DNA of 64,000 bases from Paracoccus endophyticus (lineage in GTDB: Bacteria > Pseudomonadota > Alphaproteobacteria > Rhodobacterales > Rhodobacteraceae): contig NZ_QLUV01000002.1 in assembly GCF_003286075.1 (NCBI RefSeq), positions 1-64,000 of the forward strand, written 5' to 3'. The notes under the pieces were generated by a model, which did no database searches, was not told where the DNA came from, and worked only from the letters and a program-made list of their open reading frames with translations. Numbering within the stretch: position 1 is the stretch's first letter; each line of letters begins with the position of its first letter. A program made the translations under genes and the position numbers. Shown one piece after another: positions 9,002-21,024 of the stretch.

Positions 9002-9648
9002 CACACGGCCGTCCTGTGTTCGAGATAGCGCCCCAGGGCCGCAAGGCACAGGTTGATCACCAGATAGATGCAGGCCGCCGCCAGATAGACCTCGAGCGGG
9101 CGGAACGTCGTGGCCGCCTGCGCCTGGCTGGCGCGGGTGATTTCCAGGATGCCGACCACCGACACCAGCGAGGACGCCTTGACCAGCAGGATCAGCTCGT
9201 TGATCAGCGCGGGCAGCGACAGGGTAAAGGCCTGCGGCAGGATGATCCGGCGCCAGACGTCCTGCGGCGTCATGCCGATGGCGACCGCCGCCTCGGCCTG
9301 GCCGCGCGGCAGGGCGTTGATCGCGCCGCGCCAGATTTCCGAGATGTAGGCGCTGGCGCAGATGCCGACGGTCACGATGGCCGCGACCATCGCCGGCACG
9401 TCCAGGCCGAACAGCGGCAGCGAGTAGTAGAAGACCAGCAGTTGCACCAGCAGCGGCACGCCGCGCAGAAAGCTGACCCAGACCGCGCCCGCGCGGCGCA
9501 GCGCCCGCGACGGCGACAGCCGGGCGGCGCAGACCAGCGTGCCGATCACCAGTCCAAGCGCGATCCCCGCCACCGAGATCAGCAGCGTGTATCGCGCCGC
9601 CCAGAACAGCGGCACCAGGCTTTCCAGGAAGGTCGGGATCGAGAACAT
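9001..9648 (-). CDS. Amino-acid ABC transporter permease (first subunit)
   Basis: This 215-residue permease of the His/Glu/Gln family has several membrane spans ([22 protein letters not shown] near the N-terminus) and the EAA loop [24 protein letters not shown]. It lies about 80 bp after the binding-protein gene and overlaps the second permease by one base. The gap probably reflects the usual need for more binding protein than membrane components. Confidence 0.9.
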   Translation of the reverse strand: MFSIPTFLESLVPLFWAARYTLLISVAGIALGLVIGTLVCAARLSPSRALRRAGAVWVSFLRGVPLLVQLLVFYYSLPLFGLDVPAMVAAIVTVGICASAYISEIWRGAINALPRGQAEAAVAIGMTPQDVWRRIILPQAFTLSLPALINELILLVKASSLVSVVGILEITRASQAQAATTFRPLEVYLAAACIYLVINLCLAALGRYLEHRTAV

Positions 9649-9727
9649 GCGAACCTCGGGTCCGTCCGGGGGCGACGGGAACGGAAGGGGGGATCGGGGC
9701 GGGATCGCTCCCGCCCCGCGTGGGGGC

Positions 9728-10549
9728 TCAGTTCACGGGAACTTCGCGCGGCAGCTCGGTGTAGGAGCCCAGCCATTTTTCCTGGATCGCCTTGATCCGG
9801 CCGTCGTCGGTCATCTTCAGCATGGCGTCGTTGATCGCCTTGGCAAAGCTCTCGGTCTCGGGGTCCTTGCGCAGCACCCAGCCGAAGTAGGTGGGCTGGC
9901 CGAACTTGGCCGGCTCGAACAGGGCGAAGGATTCGGGGCGCGACTTGACCAGATAGGTCAGGTTCGGCAGCGATCCCGCCACCGCGTCCAGGCGGCCCGC
10001 CGACAGGTCGGCATAGGCCTCGTCGGTGGTGCCGTATTCCTTGATCGTGATCCCGCCAAGCTGCTCGCCATAGGCCTGAAGCTGCTTGAACTGCGCGGTG
10101 CCCTGCTGGACGCCCACGGTCTTGCCCTTGATGTCCTCGGGCTTGGTCATGTCGGCGTTGCCGGCGGCCTTGACCAGCGAGACGGTGGCGTCGGCGATCG
10201 GCAGGGTAAAGGTGTAACGCTCCAGCCGCTCGGGCGTGATCGTCACAGGGGCGATCACGATGTCGAACTTCTTGACCTCAAGCCCGGGCAGCTCGGCGGT
10301 CCACGGGATGTCCTGATAGACGGGCTCGACCCCGATCTCCTTGGCCACCTCGTCGAACAGGTCCTTGGTCATCCCCTCGTAGGTGCCGTTGTTGAGCATG
10401 TCGAAGGGGGCATAGTGCATGTCGGTCGCGGTCACGATCTTGCCGGCGGCCTTGATGTCGGCCAGCTGGTCGGCCAGCGCGCCCGAGGCGGCCAGTCCCA
10501 GGGCCACCGCGGCGATCGCCGCGGATTTCAGGGTGGTGCGGATGGTCAT
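9728..10549 (-). CDS. Periplasmic amino-acid binding protein (family 3)
   Basis: This 273-residue protein has a Sec signal peptide ending ASGALA-DQ at about residue 26, then a family 3 solute-binding fold (ATDMHYAPFDMLNN, DIVIAPVTITPERLERYTFTLPI, GKTVGVQQGTAQ, GSLPNLTYLV). It delivers its ligand to the two permeases encoded after it. The start ATG overlaps the hutD stop by 4 nt, tying the transporter translationally to histidine catabolism. Histidine or urocanate is the likely ligand by context, not by any residue that I can read. Confidence 0.9.
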   Translation of the reverse strand: MTIRTTLKSAAIAAVALGLAASGALADQLADIKAAGKIVTATDMHYAPFDMLNNGTYEGMTKDLFDEVAKEIGVEPVYQDIPWTAELPGLEVKKFDIVIAPVTITPERLERYTFTLPIADATVSLVKAAGNADMTKPEDIKGKTVGVQQGTAQFKQLQAYGEQLGGITIKEYGTTDEAYADLSAGRLDAVAGSLPNLTYLVKSRPESFALFEPAKFGQPTYFGWVLRKDPETESFAKAINDAMLKMTDDGRIKAIQEKWLGSYTELPREVPVN

Positions 10550-11216
10550 GTCGTCTCCTGTTGGTGGGGCAAGGGTGAACCGGCGGCCGCGCCCGCGGGC
10601 GCCGGGTGGTCGTGCGGCGCCGAGTCTATCGCCGGCTGCCGCGGAAACGCCAGTTCCCCGGCGGGGTGGTCCCTTGTCGCAGGGATCGTGGCGATCGTCA
10701 CCGCCAGCAGCGGCCCGCCTGAAACGGCGCCTTCCCAAGCGTCGCCCGGGGCCGCCAGCAGGGTGTCGCCGGCCGCAAGGCCGTGGCCGTCCACCGCTGC
10801 GGGACCCAGTGCGACCAGCGCCGTGGTGCCCGCGGGAACCGGATCGCCCGGCCCCAGCCGTGTGACCACGTGCCGCGCCGCGCCGCGCCGGGTCATGACG
10901 TTCAGGTCGGTGATCGGTCCCTGCGCCAGCCGCGCCGCGACCGGCGCCTCGCCGGGAAAGGGCAGGGGCTGGCCCGGGGGCAGGGCGACCGTTCCGCCGC
11001 CGAAATCCAGCGCAAGGCCCATGCCCTCGATCACCGTCAGCGTCCGGTCGATGCCGGGAAAGGCCGAGAAGGGGCCGTCCGCCGCCACCTCGGCCAGGCT
11101 GATGCGCCAGACGAAGCCGTCGAGGCCGGCGCCCTGGGGATGGACCGCGATCTCTCGCGTCACCCCGCCGCCGTTCCTCCAGGGCTGCGCGGGCAGGTCG
11201 CGGCGGCGGATCGGCC

Positions 11217-11220
<4 letters not shown>
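10546..11220 (-). CDS. hutD: HutD family protein
   Basis: This 224-residue cupin-like protein has the HutD N-terminal hallmarks [20 protein letters not shown] and [27 protein letters not shown]. HutD is not an enzyme of the pathway; in Pseudomonas it has been proposed to limit hut expression, perhaps by binding formylglutamate or urocanate. Its start overlaps the hutU stop by 4 nt and its stop overlaps the binding-protein start by 4 nt, so it links the catabolic and transport halves of the operon. Confidence 0.9.
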
Positions 11221-12899
<1,679 letters not shown>

Positions 12900-12902
12900 G
12901 GG

Positions 12903-13733
12903 TCAGCCTCGCAGGTCAGGGGCCAGGGCGGCCAGCGTTTGCAGGATGTCGGCCAGCACCGGACGAAGGGCCGCGGCCTTGCCGGGGTCCAGGTCGAACG
13001 GCGGCGCCTCGGCCGTCAGGTGGGTGGATTGCGCCAGTTCCATCTGGATGGCGTGGATGCCCCCGTCGGGGCGGCCGTAATGGCGCGTCGTCCAGCCGCC
13101 CTTGAAGCGGCCGTTCACGACCGTCGTGCGCCCCGTCGCGCGGCACCGGCGGGCGGCTTCGTCCTCGATCCGGGGATCGCAGGTCGTGCCGTCGGCGGTG
13201 CCGATGTTGAAATCGGGCAGCGTGCCGGCAAACAGGAACGGGATGCGCGAGCGGATCGAATGACAGTCATACAGGATCGCCACGCCGTGCCGCGCGCGGA
13301 CGCGGTCCAGCTCGGCCGCCAGCGCCCCGTGATAGGGCGCGTGGAAGGCGCCGCGACGGGCCTCGATCCCGGCCGCGTCGGGGGGCGTGTCCCAGATCGG
13401 ATGGCCGTCGAAGTCGGTCAGCGGCACCAGCCCGGTGGTGTTCTGCCCCGGATACAGGCTGTCGTCCGCGGGTGAGCGGTTGGCGTCGATGACATAGCGA
13501 TGAAAGGTCGCGCGCACCGTCGTCGCGCCCGCCAGCAGCCCGTCATACAGCGCCTCGACGTGCCAGTCCGTGTCGGCCAGCCGCCGGCCGCGATCGTTCA
13601 GCGCGGCGTGGACGGCGGGCGGCAGCCAGGTTCCGACATGCGGCAGGCCCAGCACCACAGGACCGTCCCCGCGCTGCACCACCACGGGGTCGGGGGCGAC
13701 GCCGGTCACGACGCCGGTCACGGCGCCCGTCAC
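12903..13733 (-). CDS. hutG: N-formylglutamate deformylase
   Basis: This 276-residue protein of the N-formylglutamate amidohydrolase family has [37 protein letters not shown] (metal-binding region), [12 protein letters not shown] and [11 protein letters not shown]. It cleaves formylglutamate to glutamate and formate, the last step of the HutF branch. The start is read as a GTG at 13733 because it overlaps the hutH stop as GTGA. Two more in-frame GTG codons follow in a short repeated sequence, so the exact start is uncertain by about 8 codons. It requires HutF, encoded divergently. Confidence 0.93.
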   Translation of the reverse strand: MTGAVTGVVTGVAPDPVVVQRGDGPVVLGLPHVGTWLPPAVHAALNDRGRRLADTDWHVEALYDGLLAGATTVRATFHRYVIDANRSPADDSLYPGQNTTGLVPLTDFDGHPIWDTPPDAAGIEARRGAFHAPYHGALAAELDRVRARHGVAILYDCHSIRSRIPFLFAGTLPDFNIGTADGTTCDPRIEDEAARRCRATGRTTVVNGRFKGGWTTRHYGRPDGGIHAIQMELAQSTHLTAEAPPFDLDPGKAAALRPVLADILQTLAALAPDLRG

Positions 13734-15256
13734 GGGGCGACGTCCTGAAGGCCGGCGGCGCGGATCAGCGCGCCCGACCGGATCATCTCGGCCGCGCGCA
13801 CCAGATCGGGGGCCAGGTAGCGGTCCTTGCCGATGGCCGGGACCTCGGCGCGCAGCGCGGCCAAGACGGCCTGCAGCCGCGCCGACGTCACCAGGGGCGC
13901 CCGGAACTCGATCCCCTGCGCCGCGCAGATCGCCTCGACCCCCAGGATCACGGACAGGTTGTCGTTCATGCGGCCCAGCCGGCGGGCGCCATGCGCGCTC
14001 ATGCTGACGTGATCCTCCTGGTTGGCCGAGGTGGGGGTCGAGTCGGTCGAGCAGGGGTTCGCGAGATGCTTGTTCTCGCTCATCAGGGCGGCGGTCGTCA
14101 CCTCGGCGATCATCAGGCCCGAGTTCAGCCCCGGTTCCGGCGTCAGGAACGGCGGCAGGTCGTGGCTGAGCGTGGGGTCCACCATCAGCGCGACGCGGCG
14201 CTGGGCGATCGCGCCGATCTCGGCCACGGCCAGCGCGATCTGGTCGGCCGCAAAGGCCACCGGCTCGGCGTGGAAGTTGCCGCCCGACACGATGCGGCCG
14301 TTGCCCAGCACCAGCGGGTTGTCGGTGACGGCGTTCGCCTCGATCTGCAGGGTGCGGGCGGCGAATCCCAGCACGTCCAGCGCCGCGCCCGCCACCTGCG
14401 GCTGGCAGCGGATGCAATAGGGGTCCTGCACGCGGCTGTCGCCCTCGCGGTGGCTTTCGCGGATCTGCGAGCCGTCCATCAGCGCGCGCATCTGGCGGGC
14501 GACCTCGATCTGGCCGGCATGGCCGCGCAGGTCGTGGATCTCGGGCTGCAGGGGCGCGGTCGAGCCCATGATGGCGTCGGTGGACAGCGCCGCCGTCACC
14601 ATGCAGGACACCGCGTTGCGCCAGCCCTCGAACAGCCCCACCAGCGCCAGCGCGGTGGAAAACTGGGTGCCGTTGATCAGGGCCAGCCCCTCTTTCGCGC
14701 CCAGCGTCACGGGGGTCAGGCCCGCCTGCGCCAGCGCCTGCGCCCCGGCCATGCGCTGGCCGCCCACCGTCGCCTCGCCCTCGCCGATCATCACGGCGGT
14801 CATGTGCGCCAGCGGCGCCAGGTCGCCCGAGGCCCCGACCGAGCCCTGCGCCGGGATGACCGGCACCACGCCGCGCGCCAGCATCGCCTCGATCAGGGCG
14901 ATGATGTCCCAGCGCATCCCCGAGGCGCCGCGGCCCAGGCTGAGCAGCTTGAGCGCCATCATCAGCCGCGTGGCGGGTTCCGGGATCGGATCGCCCACCC
15001 CGCAGCAGTGGGACAGGATCAGGTTGCGCTGCAGCGTGGCGGTGTCCTGCGCGGCGATCTTGACCGAGGCGAGCTTGCCGAAGCCGGTGTTGACCCCGTA
15101 GACCGCCGCCTCGCCCTGCGCGGCCGCGGCGATCTGCGCGGCGGCCGCCTCGACCGGGCCGCGCGCGGCGGGGTCCAGGCGCATGGGGACGCCCTCGCGC
15201 CACAGCCGTTCCAGGTCCGCCAGGGTGGCGTGGCCGGGGGTCAGGGTGATGGTCAT
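13730..15256 (-). CDS. hutH: Histidine ammonia-lyase
   Basis: This 508-residue protein is full length for histidase, which deaminates histidine to urocanate. The self-processing Ala-Ser-Gly triad that forms the MIO electrophile is visible in [15 protein letters not shown]. Other family motifs are [30 protein letters not shown]-like [11 protein letters not shown], and [21 protein letters not shown]. Its ATG overlaps the hutI stop as ATGA. The length and motifs suggest an active enzyme. Confidence 0.97.
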   Translation of the reverse strand: MTITLTPGHATLADLERLWREGVPMRLDPAARGPVEAAAAQIAAAAQGEAAVYGVNTGFGKLASVKIAAQDTATLQRNLILSHCCGVGDPIPEPATRLMMALKLLSLGRGASGMRWDIIALIEAMLARGVVPVIPAQGSVGASGDLAPLAHMTAVMIGEGEATVGGQRMAGAQALAQAGLTPVTLGAKEGLALINGTQFSTALALVGLFEGWRNAVSCMVTAALSTDAIMGSTAPLQPEIHDLRGHAGQIEVARQMRALMDGSQIRESHREGDSRVQDPYCIRCQPQVAGAALDVLGFAARTLQIEANAVTDNPLVLGNGRIVSGGNFHAEPVAFAADQIALAVAEIGAIAQRRVALMVDPTLSHDLPPFLTPEPGLNSGLMIAEVTTAALMSENKHLANPCSTDSTPTSANQEDHVSMSAHGARRLGRMNDNLSVILGVEAICAAQGIEFRAPLVTSARLQAVLAALRAEVPAIGKDRYLAPDLVRAAEMIRSGALIRAAGLQDVAP

Positions 15257-16452
15257 TCCGACTCTCCAAAGATGCGGCGGTGCAGCGGGTTGAAGCCGAT
15301 CCGCCAGGCCAGTTCGGCGGGGTCCGCCACGTCCCAGACGGCCAGGTCGGCGCGCAGTCCGGGCGCGATCCGCCCGCAATCGTCCAGCCCCAGCGCGCGC
15401 GCCGCGTTCACGGTCACGCCGCGCAGCGCCTCGGCCGGGGTCAGGCGGAACAGCGTGCAGCCCATGTTCATCGTCAGCAGGATCGAGGTCAGGGGCGAGG
15501 TGCCGGGGTTGCAGTCGGTGGACAGCGCCATCGCCACGCCGTGCGCGCGGAACGCCGCAATCGGCGGGACCTGGGTTTCGTGCAGCGTATAGAACGCGCC
15601 GGGCAGCAGCACCGCCACGGTGCCGGACGCGGCCATCATCACCGCGTCGGCCTCGGTCGCGTATTCGACGTGATCGGCCGACAGCGCCCCGTGCAGCGCG
15701 GCCAGAGCCGTGCCGCCCTGGTGGGACAGCTGCTCGGCGTGCAGCTTGACCGGCAGGCCCAGCCCGCGCGCGGCATCGAACACGCGCGCGATCTGATGGG
15801 GCGTGAAGGCGATGCCCTCGCAGAACCCGTCCACCGCGTCCACCAGCCCCTCGGCGTGCGCCGCGCGCAGGGTGGGCAGGCAGATCTCGTCCAGATAGGC
15901 GTCGGGACGGCCGGCATATTCCGGCGGGCAGGCGTGCGCGCCCAGAAAGCTGGTCCGCACCCGCACCGGGCGCAGCGTCCCCAGACGCCGGGCGGCGCGC
16001 AGCATCGTCAGCTCGGCGTCGCGGTCCAGGCCATAGCCGGACTTGATCTCGACCGTGGCGACGCCCTCGGCGATCAGCGCGTCCAGCCGGGGCAGGGCCT
16101 GGCGGACCAGCTCGTCCTCGGTCGCGGCCCGGGTGGCCGCGACGGTGGACAGGATGCCGCCGCCCGCGCGGGCGATCTGCTCATAGCTCGCGCCCTGCAG
16201 GCGCATCTCGAACTCGCGTGCGCGGTCGCCGCCGTGGACCAGATGGGTGTGGCAGTCGATGGGCGCGGGCGTCACCAGCCGCCCGTCAAGGTCGTGCCGG
16301 GCCGCCCCGGCATGATCAGGGGGCAGATCCGCCATCGCGCCGACCCAGGCGATGCGCCCGTCCCGGACAAGGACCGCCCCACCCTCGATCAGCCCCAGGT
16401 CGGGGCCATCCAGCGTCGCGATTCGGGCGTTGTGATAAAGATCGCCGGCCAT
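15253..16452 (-). CDS. hutI: Imidazolonepropionase
   Basis: This 399-residue amidohydrolase-superfamily enzyme opens the imidazolone ring to give formiminoglutamate. The metal-binding motif is [18 protein letters not shown]; further motifs are [29 protein letters not shown] (metal and substrate ligands) and [16 protein letters not shown]. It is the first gene of the nine-gene hut operon, facing the hutF promoter across about 100 bp that holds a HutC-like operator. Confidence 0.96.
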   Translation of the reverse strand: MAGDLYHNARIATLDGPDLGLIEGGAVLVRDGRIAWVGAMADLPPDHAGAARHDLDGRLVTPAPIDCHTHLVHGGDRAREFEMRLQGASYEQIARAGGGILSTVAATRAATEDELVRQALPRLDALIAEGVATVEIKSGYGLDRDAELTMLRAARRLGTLRPVRVRTSFLGAHACPPEYAGRPDAYLDEICLPTLRAAHAEGLVDAVDGFCEGIAFTPHQIARVFDAARGLGLPVKLHAEQLSHQGGTALAALHGALSADHVEYATEADAVMMAASGTVAVLLPGAFYTLHETQVPPIAAFRAHGVAMALSTDCNPGTSPLTSILLTMNMGCTLFRLTPAEALRGVTVNAARALGLDDCGRIAPGLRADLAVWDVADPAELAWRIGFNPLHRRIFGESE

Positions 16453-16499
16453 TCATCGTTCCTGTGTGCGGGGCGGCTTGTTTAATGCGCGCTTAACGA

Positions 16500-16519
16500 T
16501 AATATGCATGTACATAACG
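16500..16519. promoter_or_regulatory. HutC-like operator between hutI and hutF
   Basis: The perfect palindrome ATGTACAT at 16508-16515 sits in an AT-rich patch within the 101-bp divergent gap. It matches the core of known HutC operators, which carry TGTA-N2-TACA-type dyads. As HutC is encoded immediately after hutF, the site probably mediates urocanate-relieved repression of both hut units. The call rests on position plus the short palindrome. Confidence 0.55.
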
Positions 16520-16553
16520 AGACTGTCAACACCATCCTGACGCGAGGCACGAC

Positions 16554-17915
16554 ATGACGATTTTGTGGGCGGAACAGGCGCTTCTGGCCGGGGGATGGGC
16601 CGAGGCCGTCCGGGTCGAGGTTGACGACGCCGGGCGCATCGCCGGCGTGCAGTCCGGCGCCGCACCCCAGGGGGACCGCCACGCCATCCTGCTGCCCGCG
16701 CCCGCAAACCTGCACAGCCACGCCTTTCAGCGTGCGATGGCGGGTCTGACCGAGCGGCGCGGCCCCGATCCGCGCGACAGCTTCTGGACATGGCGGCAGC
16801 TGATGTACCGGTTTCTCGACCGGCTGACGCCCGACGACGTCGAGGCCATCGCCGCCTTCGTGCAGATGGAGATGCTGGAGGCCGGATACGCCTGCAACGT
16901 CGAGTTCCACTATCTGCACCACCGCCCCGGCGGCCTGCCCCATGACGACCCGGCCGAGATGTCGGCGCGCATCGCCGCGGCGGCGCGGACCAGCGGCATC
17001 GGCCTGACGCTGCTGCCGGTCCTGTACCAGTTCGGCGGCTGCGACCGGCGGCCGCTGGGCGCAGGACAGATCCGCTTCGGCAACGATCCCGACGGGTTCG
17101 CGCGCCTGGTCGAGGGCGCGCGCGCCGCGCTGGCGGGCCTGCCCGCCGACACCCGGCTGGGCGTGGCCCCCCACAGCCTGCGCGCGGTCACGCCCGAGGG
17201 GCTGGCCGCCGCCATCGCGCTGGGCGACGGCCCGATCCACATGCATCTGGCCGAGCAGACGGCCGAGGTCGAGGAGGTGCTGGCCGCCCGCGGCGCGCGT
17301 CCGACGCGCTGGCTGCTGGACCATGCGCCGGTGGACGGGCGCTGGTGCCTGATCCACTGCACGCAGATGGACCCGGCCGAGACGCTGGACCTGGCCGCCA
17401 GCGGGGCGGTCGCGGGCCTGTGCCCGATCACCGAATCGTCGCTGGGCGATGGCATCTTCGACGGGGTGCGGTTCCTGGGGGCGGGCGGCCGGTTCGGCGT
17501 GGGGTCCGACAGCAACATCCGCATCGCGCTGTCCGAGGAGCTGCGGACGCTGGAGTATTCGCAGCGGCTGCGCGACCGCTCGCGCGCGGCGCTGGCCACG
17601 GCGGACCGGTCCACCGGCCGGGTCCTGTTCGAAGGCGCGGCCGCGGGCGGCGCGCAGGCGGCCGGGCGGGCGGCGGGCGCGATCGCGCCGGGGGCCTGGG
17701 CCGATCTGGTGGCGCTGGACGGCGGGGCGGTGGACCTTCAGGGCCGCAAGGGGGACGCGATCCTGGACGCCTGGATCTTTGCCGGCGACGACCGGATGGT
17801 GCGCGATGTCTGGGCGGCGGGCCGGCATCTGGTGCAGGACGGCCACCACATCGCGCGCGAGGCGATCACCCGGCGCTATGCCCGGGCCTGCGCCGGCCTG
17901 CGGGACGCGCTCTGA
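16554..17915 (+). CDS. hutF: Formimidoylglutamate deiminase
   Basis: This 453-residue amidohydrolase-superfamily protein has the zinc-binding motif PANLHSHAFQRAMAGLTER, then DSFWTWRQLMYRFLDRL, CNVEFHYLHH, MHLAEQTAEVEEVLA and GSDSNIRIALSEELRTLEYSQRL. HutF deiminates formimino-glutamate to formyl-glutamate, the substrate of HutG, and so marks the five-step histidine pathway found in Pseudomonas and many alphaproteobacteria. It is divergent from the hut operon and is followed by hutC with a one-base overlap. Confidence 0.96.
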   Translation: MTILWAEQALLAGGWAEAVRVEVDDAGRIAGVQSGAAPQGDRHAILLPAPANLHSHAFQRAMAGLTERRGPDPRDSFWTWRQLMYRFLDRLTPDDVEAIAAFVQMEMLEAGYACNVEFHYLHHRPGGLPHDDPAEMSARIAAAARTSGIGLTLLPVLYQFGGCDRRPLGAGQIRFGNDPDGFARLVEGARAALAGLPADTRLGVAPHSLRAVTPEGLAAAIALGDGPIHMHLAEQTAEVEEVLAARGARPTRWLLDHAPVDGRWCLIHCTQMDPAETLDLAASGAVAGLCPITESSLGDGIFDGVRFLGAGGRFGVGSDSNIRIALSEELRTLEYSQRLRDRSRAALATADRSTGRVLFEGAAAGGAQAAGRAAGAIAPGAWADLVALDGGAVDLQGRKGDAILDAWIFAGDDRMVRDVWAAGRHLVQDGHHIAREAITRRYARACAGLRDAL

Positions 17916-18613
17916 TGCCGCCCGCGCCGGTCGGCTGGCAGTCGGTCCACGCCGAGGTCCTGCGGCGCATCCGCAGCCGCGAATGGCTGCCCGGCGCCCT
18001 GATCCCCAACGAGACCGACCTGGCGGCCGAGTTCGGCTGCGCCCGCGCGACGGTCAGCCGCGCGCTGCGCGAACTGGCCGACGCCGGCCTGCTGACCCGG
18101 CGGCGCAAGGCGGGCACCCATGTCGCGCTGAACCCGGTGCGAAAGGCCACGCTGCAGATCCCCGTCATCCACGAGGAGATCGAGGCGCGGGGCGGCACCT
18201 ACGGCTATGCCCTGATCGGGCGCGAAACCGCCCAGCCCCCCTTGCAGGTCCGCAGCGCCCTGGGCTTGGCCGCGGCCGACCCGCTGCTGCACCTGCGCGC
18301 GCTGCACCTGTCGGACGGCGCGCCCTATGCCTATGAGGATCGCTGGGTGAACCCGCAGGCGGTGCCCGCCCTGCTGGACGTGGACCTTGAACGGGTCAGC
18401 GCGAACGCCTGGCTGGTCCGCAACGTCCCCTATACCCGCGGGCAGCTGATCCTGTCGGCCGCGACCGCCGACGCCGACACCGCCGAGATCCTGCGCTGTG
18501 CCCCCGGCGACGCGCTGTTTCTGGCCGAGCGCACCACCTGGACCGGCGACCGGCCGATCACCTGGGTGCGGCAATCCTACCCGCCGGGCCACCGGCTGGC
18601 GACCGAGCTTTGA
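17915..18613 (+). CDS. hutC: Histidine utilization repressor, GntR/HutC family
   Basis: This 232-residue protein has a GntR winged helix at residues 5-70 (WQSVHAEVLRRIRSREWLPGALIPNETDLAAEFGCARATVSRALREL) and a UTRA ligand domain (YAYEDRWVNP, PGDALFLAERTTW). HutC represses hut genes and releases DNA on binding urocanate. The TGATG overlap with hutF couples their translation and implies autoregulation. Confidence 0.94.
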   Translation: MPPAPVGWQSVHAEVLRRIRSREWLPGALIPNETDLAAEFGCARATVSRALRELADAGLLTRRRKAGTHVALNPVRKATLQIPVIHEEIEARGGTYGYALIGRETAQPPLQVRSALGLAAADPLLHLRALHLSDGAPYAYEDRWVNPQAVPALLDVDLERVSANAWLVRNVPYTRGQLILSAATADADTAEILRCAPGDALFLAERTTWTGDRPITWVRQSYPPGHRLATEL

Positions 18614-18691
18614 GCGCGCCCCCCGCGCCGCAGCGGCCGTGCCCCCCGCCTGCGGTCGGCCTGTGCAGGCCACGCCGCCCCGCGCGCCGCA

Positions 18692-19438
18692 TCACGCGCG
18701 GCCTCGCCTGCGCCACAGCGCGGGGACGGACAGCGCCAGCAGGATCGCGGCCGGCAGCAGGGCAAAGGCAAAGCCTGCGTGCGCGAACCCCAGCGCACCG
18801 GCCACGCCCCCCGCGACGAACGTGCCCACAAGCTGAAGATGGATCGCCAGCCGTGTACGGTCCGCGCCCCGTCCCCTGCCGGGATGGGCGCGCCGGAAGG
18901 CTGCGCGGCCAAGCTCGATGCCGATGTCGGTGATCATGCCGGTCGCATGGGTCGTGCGGATGCGCGCCCCCGATATCTTGGTGATCGTCGCGTTCTGCAT
19001 GCCCATGATGAAGCACAGGCAGGTCAGCGAAAAGACGCGGCCCCACTCTCCGGTGAAGACGCCGCCCCCGGCAAAGCAGGCCAGAAGGCCGCCCTGCACC
19101 GCGATGGGCAAGGCATACTGCCCGCCGACGTGCCGGATGCGGGCCCAGTTGATCAGGATCGTGCTGAACGCGGCCCCCGTGACAAAGGCCCCGATGGCGG
19201 CCACCGCGACCAAGGCCACGCGCACTTGGCCGATCACCAGGCTGTCGGCCACCTGCGAGAGATACCCCGTCATGTGCGACGTATAGGCCCCCAGCGCAAA
19301 GAAGCCGCCGGCGTTCGACGCCCCCGCGACCGCCGCAAGCACCGTCGCAAGCACGAGATCGGACCCGCGCGAGCGGCGGTGCCCCGTCAGAACGCGGGCC
19401 AGGGCGATCGGCCGCAGGATGCGGGGGCGCGGCGTCAT
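18692..19438 (-). CDS. DUF1275 (YoaK) family membrane protein
   Basis: This 248-residue integral membrane protein has about six hydrophobic segments. It carries the DUF1275 features ASNAGGFFALGAYTSHMTGYLS near the N-terminus and the central MGMQNATITKISGARIRTTHATGMITDIGIELGR. The family function is not established; a transport role has been suggested. The ATG at 19438 is chosen because the conserved part begins soon after; an upstream ATG at 19501 would add 21 residues. It is convergent with hutC and unrelated to histidine use. Confidence 0.85.
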   Translation of the reverse strand: MTPRPRILRPIALARVLTGHRRSRGSDLVLATVLAAVAGASNAGGFFALGAYTSHMTGYLSQVADSLVIGQVRVALVAVAAIGAFVTGAAFSTILINWARIRHVGGQYALPIAVQGGLLACFAGGGVFTGEWGRVFSLTCLCFIMGMQNATITKISGARIRTTHATGMITDIGIELGRAAFRRAHPGRGRGADRTRLAIHLQLVGTFVAGGVAGALGFAHAGFAFALLPAAILLALSVPALWRRRGRA

Positions 19439-19856
19439 CGCGGCCGGCCCGCCCGCAGGCAGGAGACGGCCGCGTTCCGCGCGGAATCGGAGAGAGTACA
19501 CACGCCGGTCGTCCTTTCCACGTCTGCGGCCCAGGGGGGGCGGCAGGCGGGACGATACCAGCCCGCGCCGCCCGCGTCAGGGCCAGAGACCACCGGAGGC
19601 GGAGGCGTCCTGTCCGTCCCGAATCGTCGCCCCTGCAAAGGACGGGCGTTTCGGCCCTGCCACGGGGCGCGGTGCCGGCCGGGGTCCGGCGGGCGGCTGG
19701 CCACGCGGCGGCGGCACCTTTCGGACGGCCCTTGCGCTGCTTTCGGCCACAGCGCCGGTTGCCCCGCCTGCCTGCGCGGAACCCGCGCGGGCCGGATGCG
19801 TTTCGCTGCAATGCAGCATCGGCCTGACCGAAGGTTGCCCGGATGCCCCTTGCAGG
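19439..19856. other. Intergenic region between divergent DUF1275 and hydrolase genes
   Basis: This 418-bp gap separates two divergent starts and should contain both promoters. The right half is GC-rich with no conserved coding pattern. I see no convincing hairpin, repeat or known operator in it. Confidence 0.5.
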
Positions 19857-20870
19857 ATGACCCCGATGACCTCTCGCCGCTCTCACGATCCGTTCGTTCC
19901 CGCGGCCGCGCGCCGCCGTTCACGGCCAAGGCCACGGGCACGGGCACGGGCGCTGGCCCTTGTCGGGACGGCCGCTGCGCTGACGGCCGCGGCCGTCCTG
20001 AACCATCGCAACGCCCGCCGGGCCGAACGGGACAACCCGCCCCTGGGCGCGTTCGTGCAGGTGGACGGGGTCCGGCTGCACTATCTGGAACGCGGAACGG
20101 GATCGCCGCTGGTGCTGCTGCATGGCAACGGCAGCATGATCCAGGACTTCCTGTCCAGCGGGCTGGTGAACGAGGCCGCCCGGCGGCACCGGGTCATCGT
20201 CTTCGACCGTCCGGGGTATGGCTACAGCGAGCGTCCGCGCGACAGGCTGTGGACGCCCGACGCGCAGGCGGACCTGCTGGCCGCGGCCCTGCGCAGGCTG
20301 GGGGCCGGGCCGGCGGTGGTGCTGGGCCATTCCTGGTCGGGCGCGGTCGCGCTGGCGATGGCGCACCGCCATCCCGACCTGGTCCGCGCCCTGGTGCTGG
20401 AGGCCGGGTACTACTATCCCTCGCCCCGTGTCGATGTGGTCGCGCTGTCGATGCCGGCCGTTCCGGTCGTGGGCGATGCGATGCGCCACACCGTGGCCCC
20501 CCTGATGGGGCGCCTGATCTGGCCCGGGCTGATGCGCAAGATCTTTGGCCCCGCGGCGATGCCCCGCAAGTTCCGGGCGTTTCCCCGCGCAATGGCCCTG
20601 CGCCCGTCGCAACTGCGCGCCAGCGCCGAGGAAACCGCCTTCATGGTCCCCTGCGCCGCCAGGGCCCAAGGGCGTTATGGCGCGCTGCGGCTTCCGGTGG
20701 CGATCATCGCCGGGGCCGGGGACCGCATCGTGGCCCCCGACGACCAGTCGGCCCGGCTGCACCGCGAGATTGCCGGCAGCAGCTTTGTTTGCGTTCCCGA
20801 CACGGGCCATATGGTCCACCAGACCGCCACACAGGCTGTTCTGGACGCGATCGCCAGGGTCGCGTCCTGA
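19857..20870 (+). CDS. Alpha/beta hydrolase, N-terminally anchored
   Basis: This 337-residue protein has a basic N-terminus and one hydrophobic segment (RALALVGTAAALTAAAVL, about residues 29-46), suggesting an inner-membrane anchor. The hydrolase fold follows: oxyanion-loop HGNGSMIQDF, nucleophile elbow GHSWSG, acid region GAGDRIVAPDDQ and catalytic His in DTGHMVHQT. The order matches haloperoxidase/epoxide hydrolase-like esterases. The substrate is unknown. It stands alone between a divergent membrane protein and the RTX protease. Confidence 0.8.
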   Translation: MTPMTSRRSHDPFVPAAARRRSRPRPRARARALALVGTAAALTAAAVLNHRNARRAERDNPPLGAFVQVDGVRLHYLERGTGSPLVLLHGNGSMIQDFLSSGLVNEAARRHRVIVFDRPGYGYSERPRDRLWTPDAQADLLAAALRRLGAGPAVVLGHSWSGAVALAMAHRHPDLVRALVLEAGYYYPSPRVDVVALSMPAVPVVGDAMRHTVAPLMGRLIWPGLMRKIFGPAAMPRKFRAFPRAMALRPSQLRASAEETAFMVPCAARAQGRYGALRLPVAIIAGAGDRIVAPDDQSARLHREIAGSSFVCVPDTGHMVHQTATQAVLDAIARVAS

Positions 20871-21024
20871 CAGGCGCGCCCGGGCTGACGGGACTTGCAA
20901 TGACCCTTGATTGTGACGTGAGCCGAAACACAACCATTGGTTGATCGGCATTTCTGGGCTATGCATTCGCATGGGCTGGCCCCATCTGGGCCATGGATCA
21001 CCTTTGCCACGCTGAGAGAATCGC

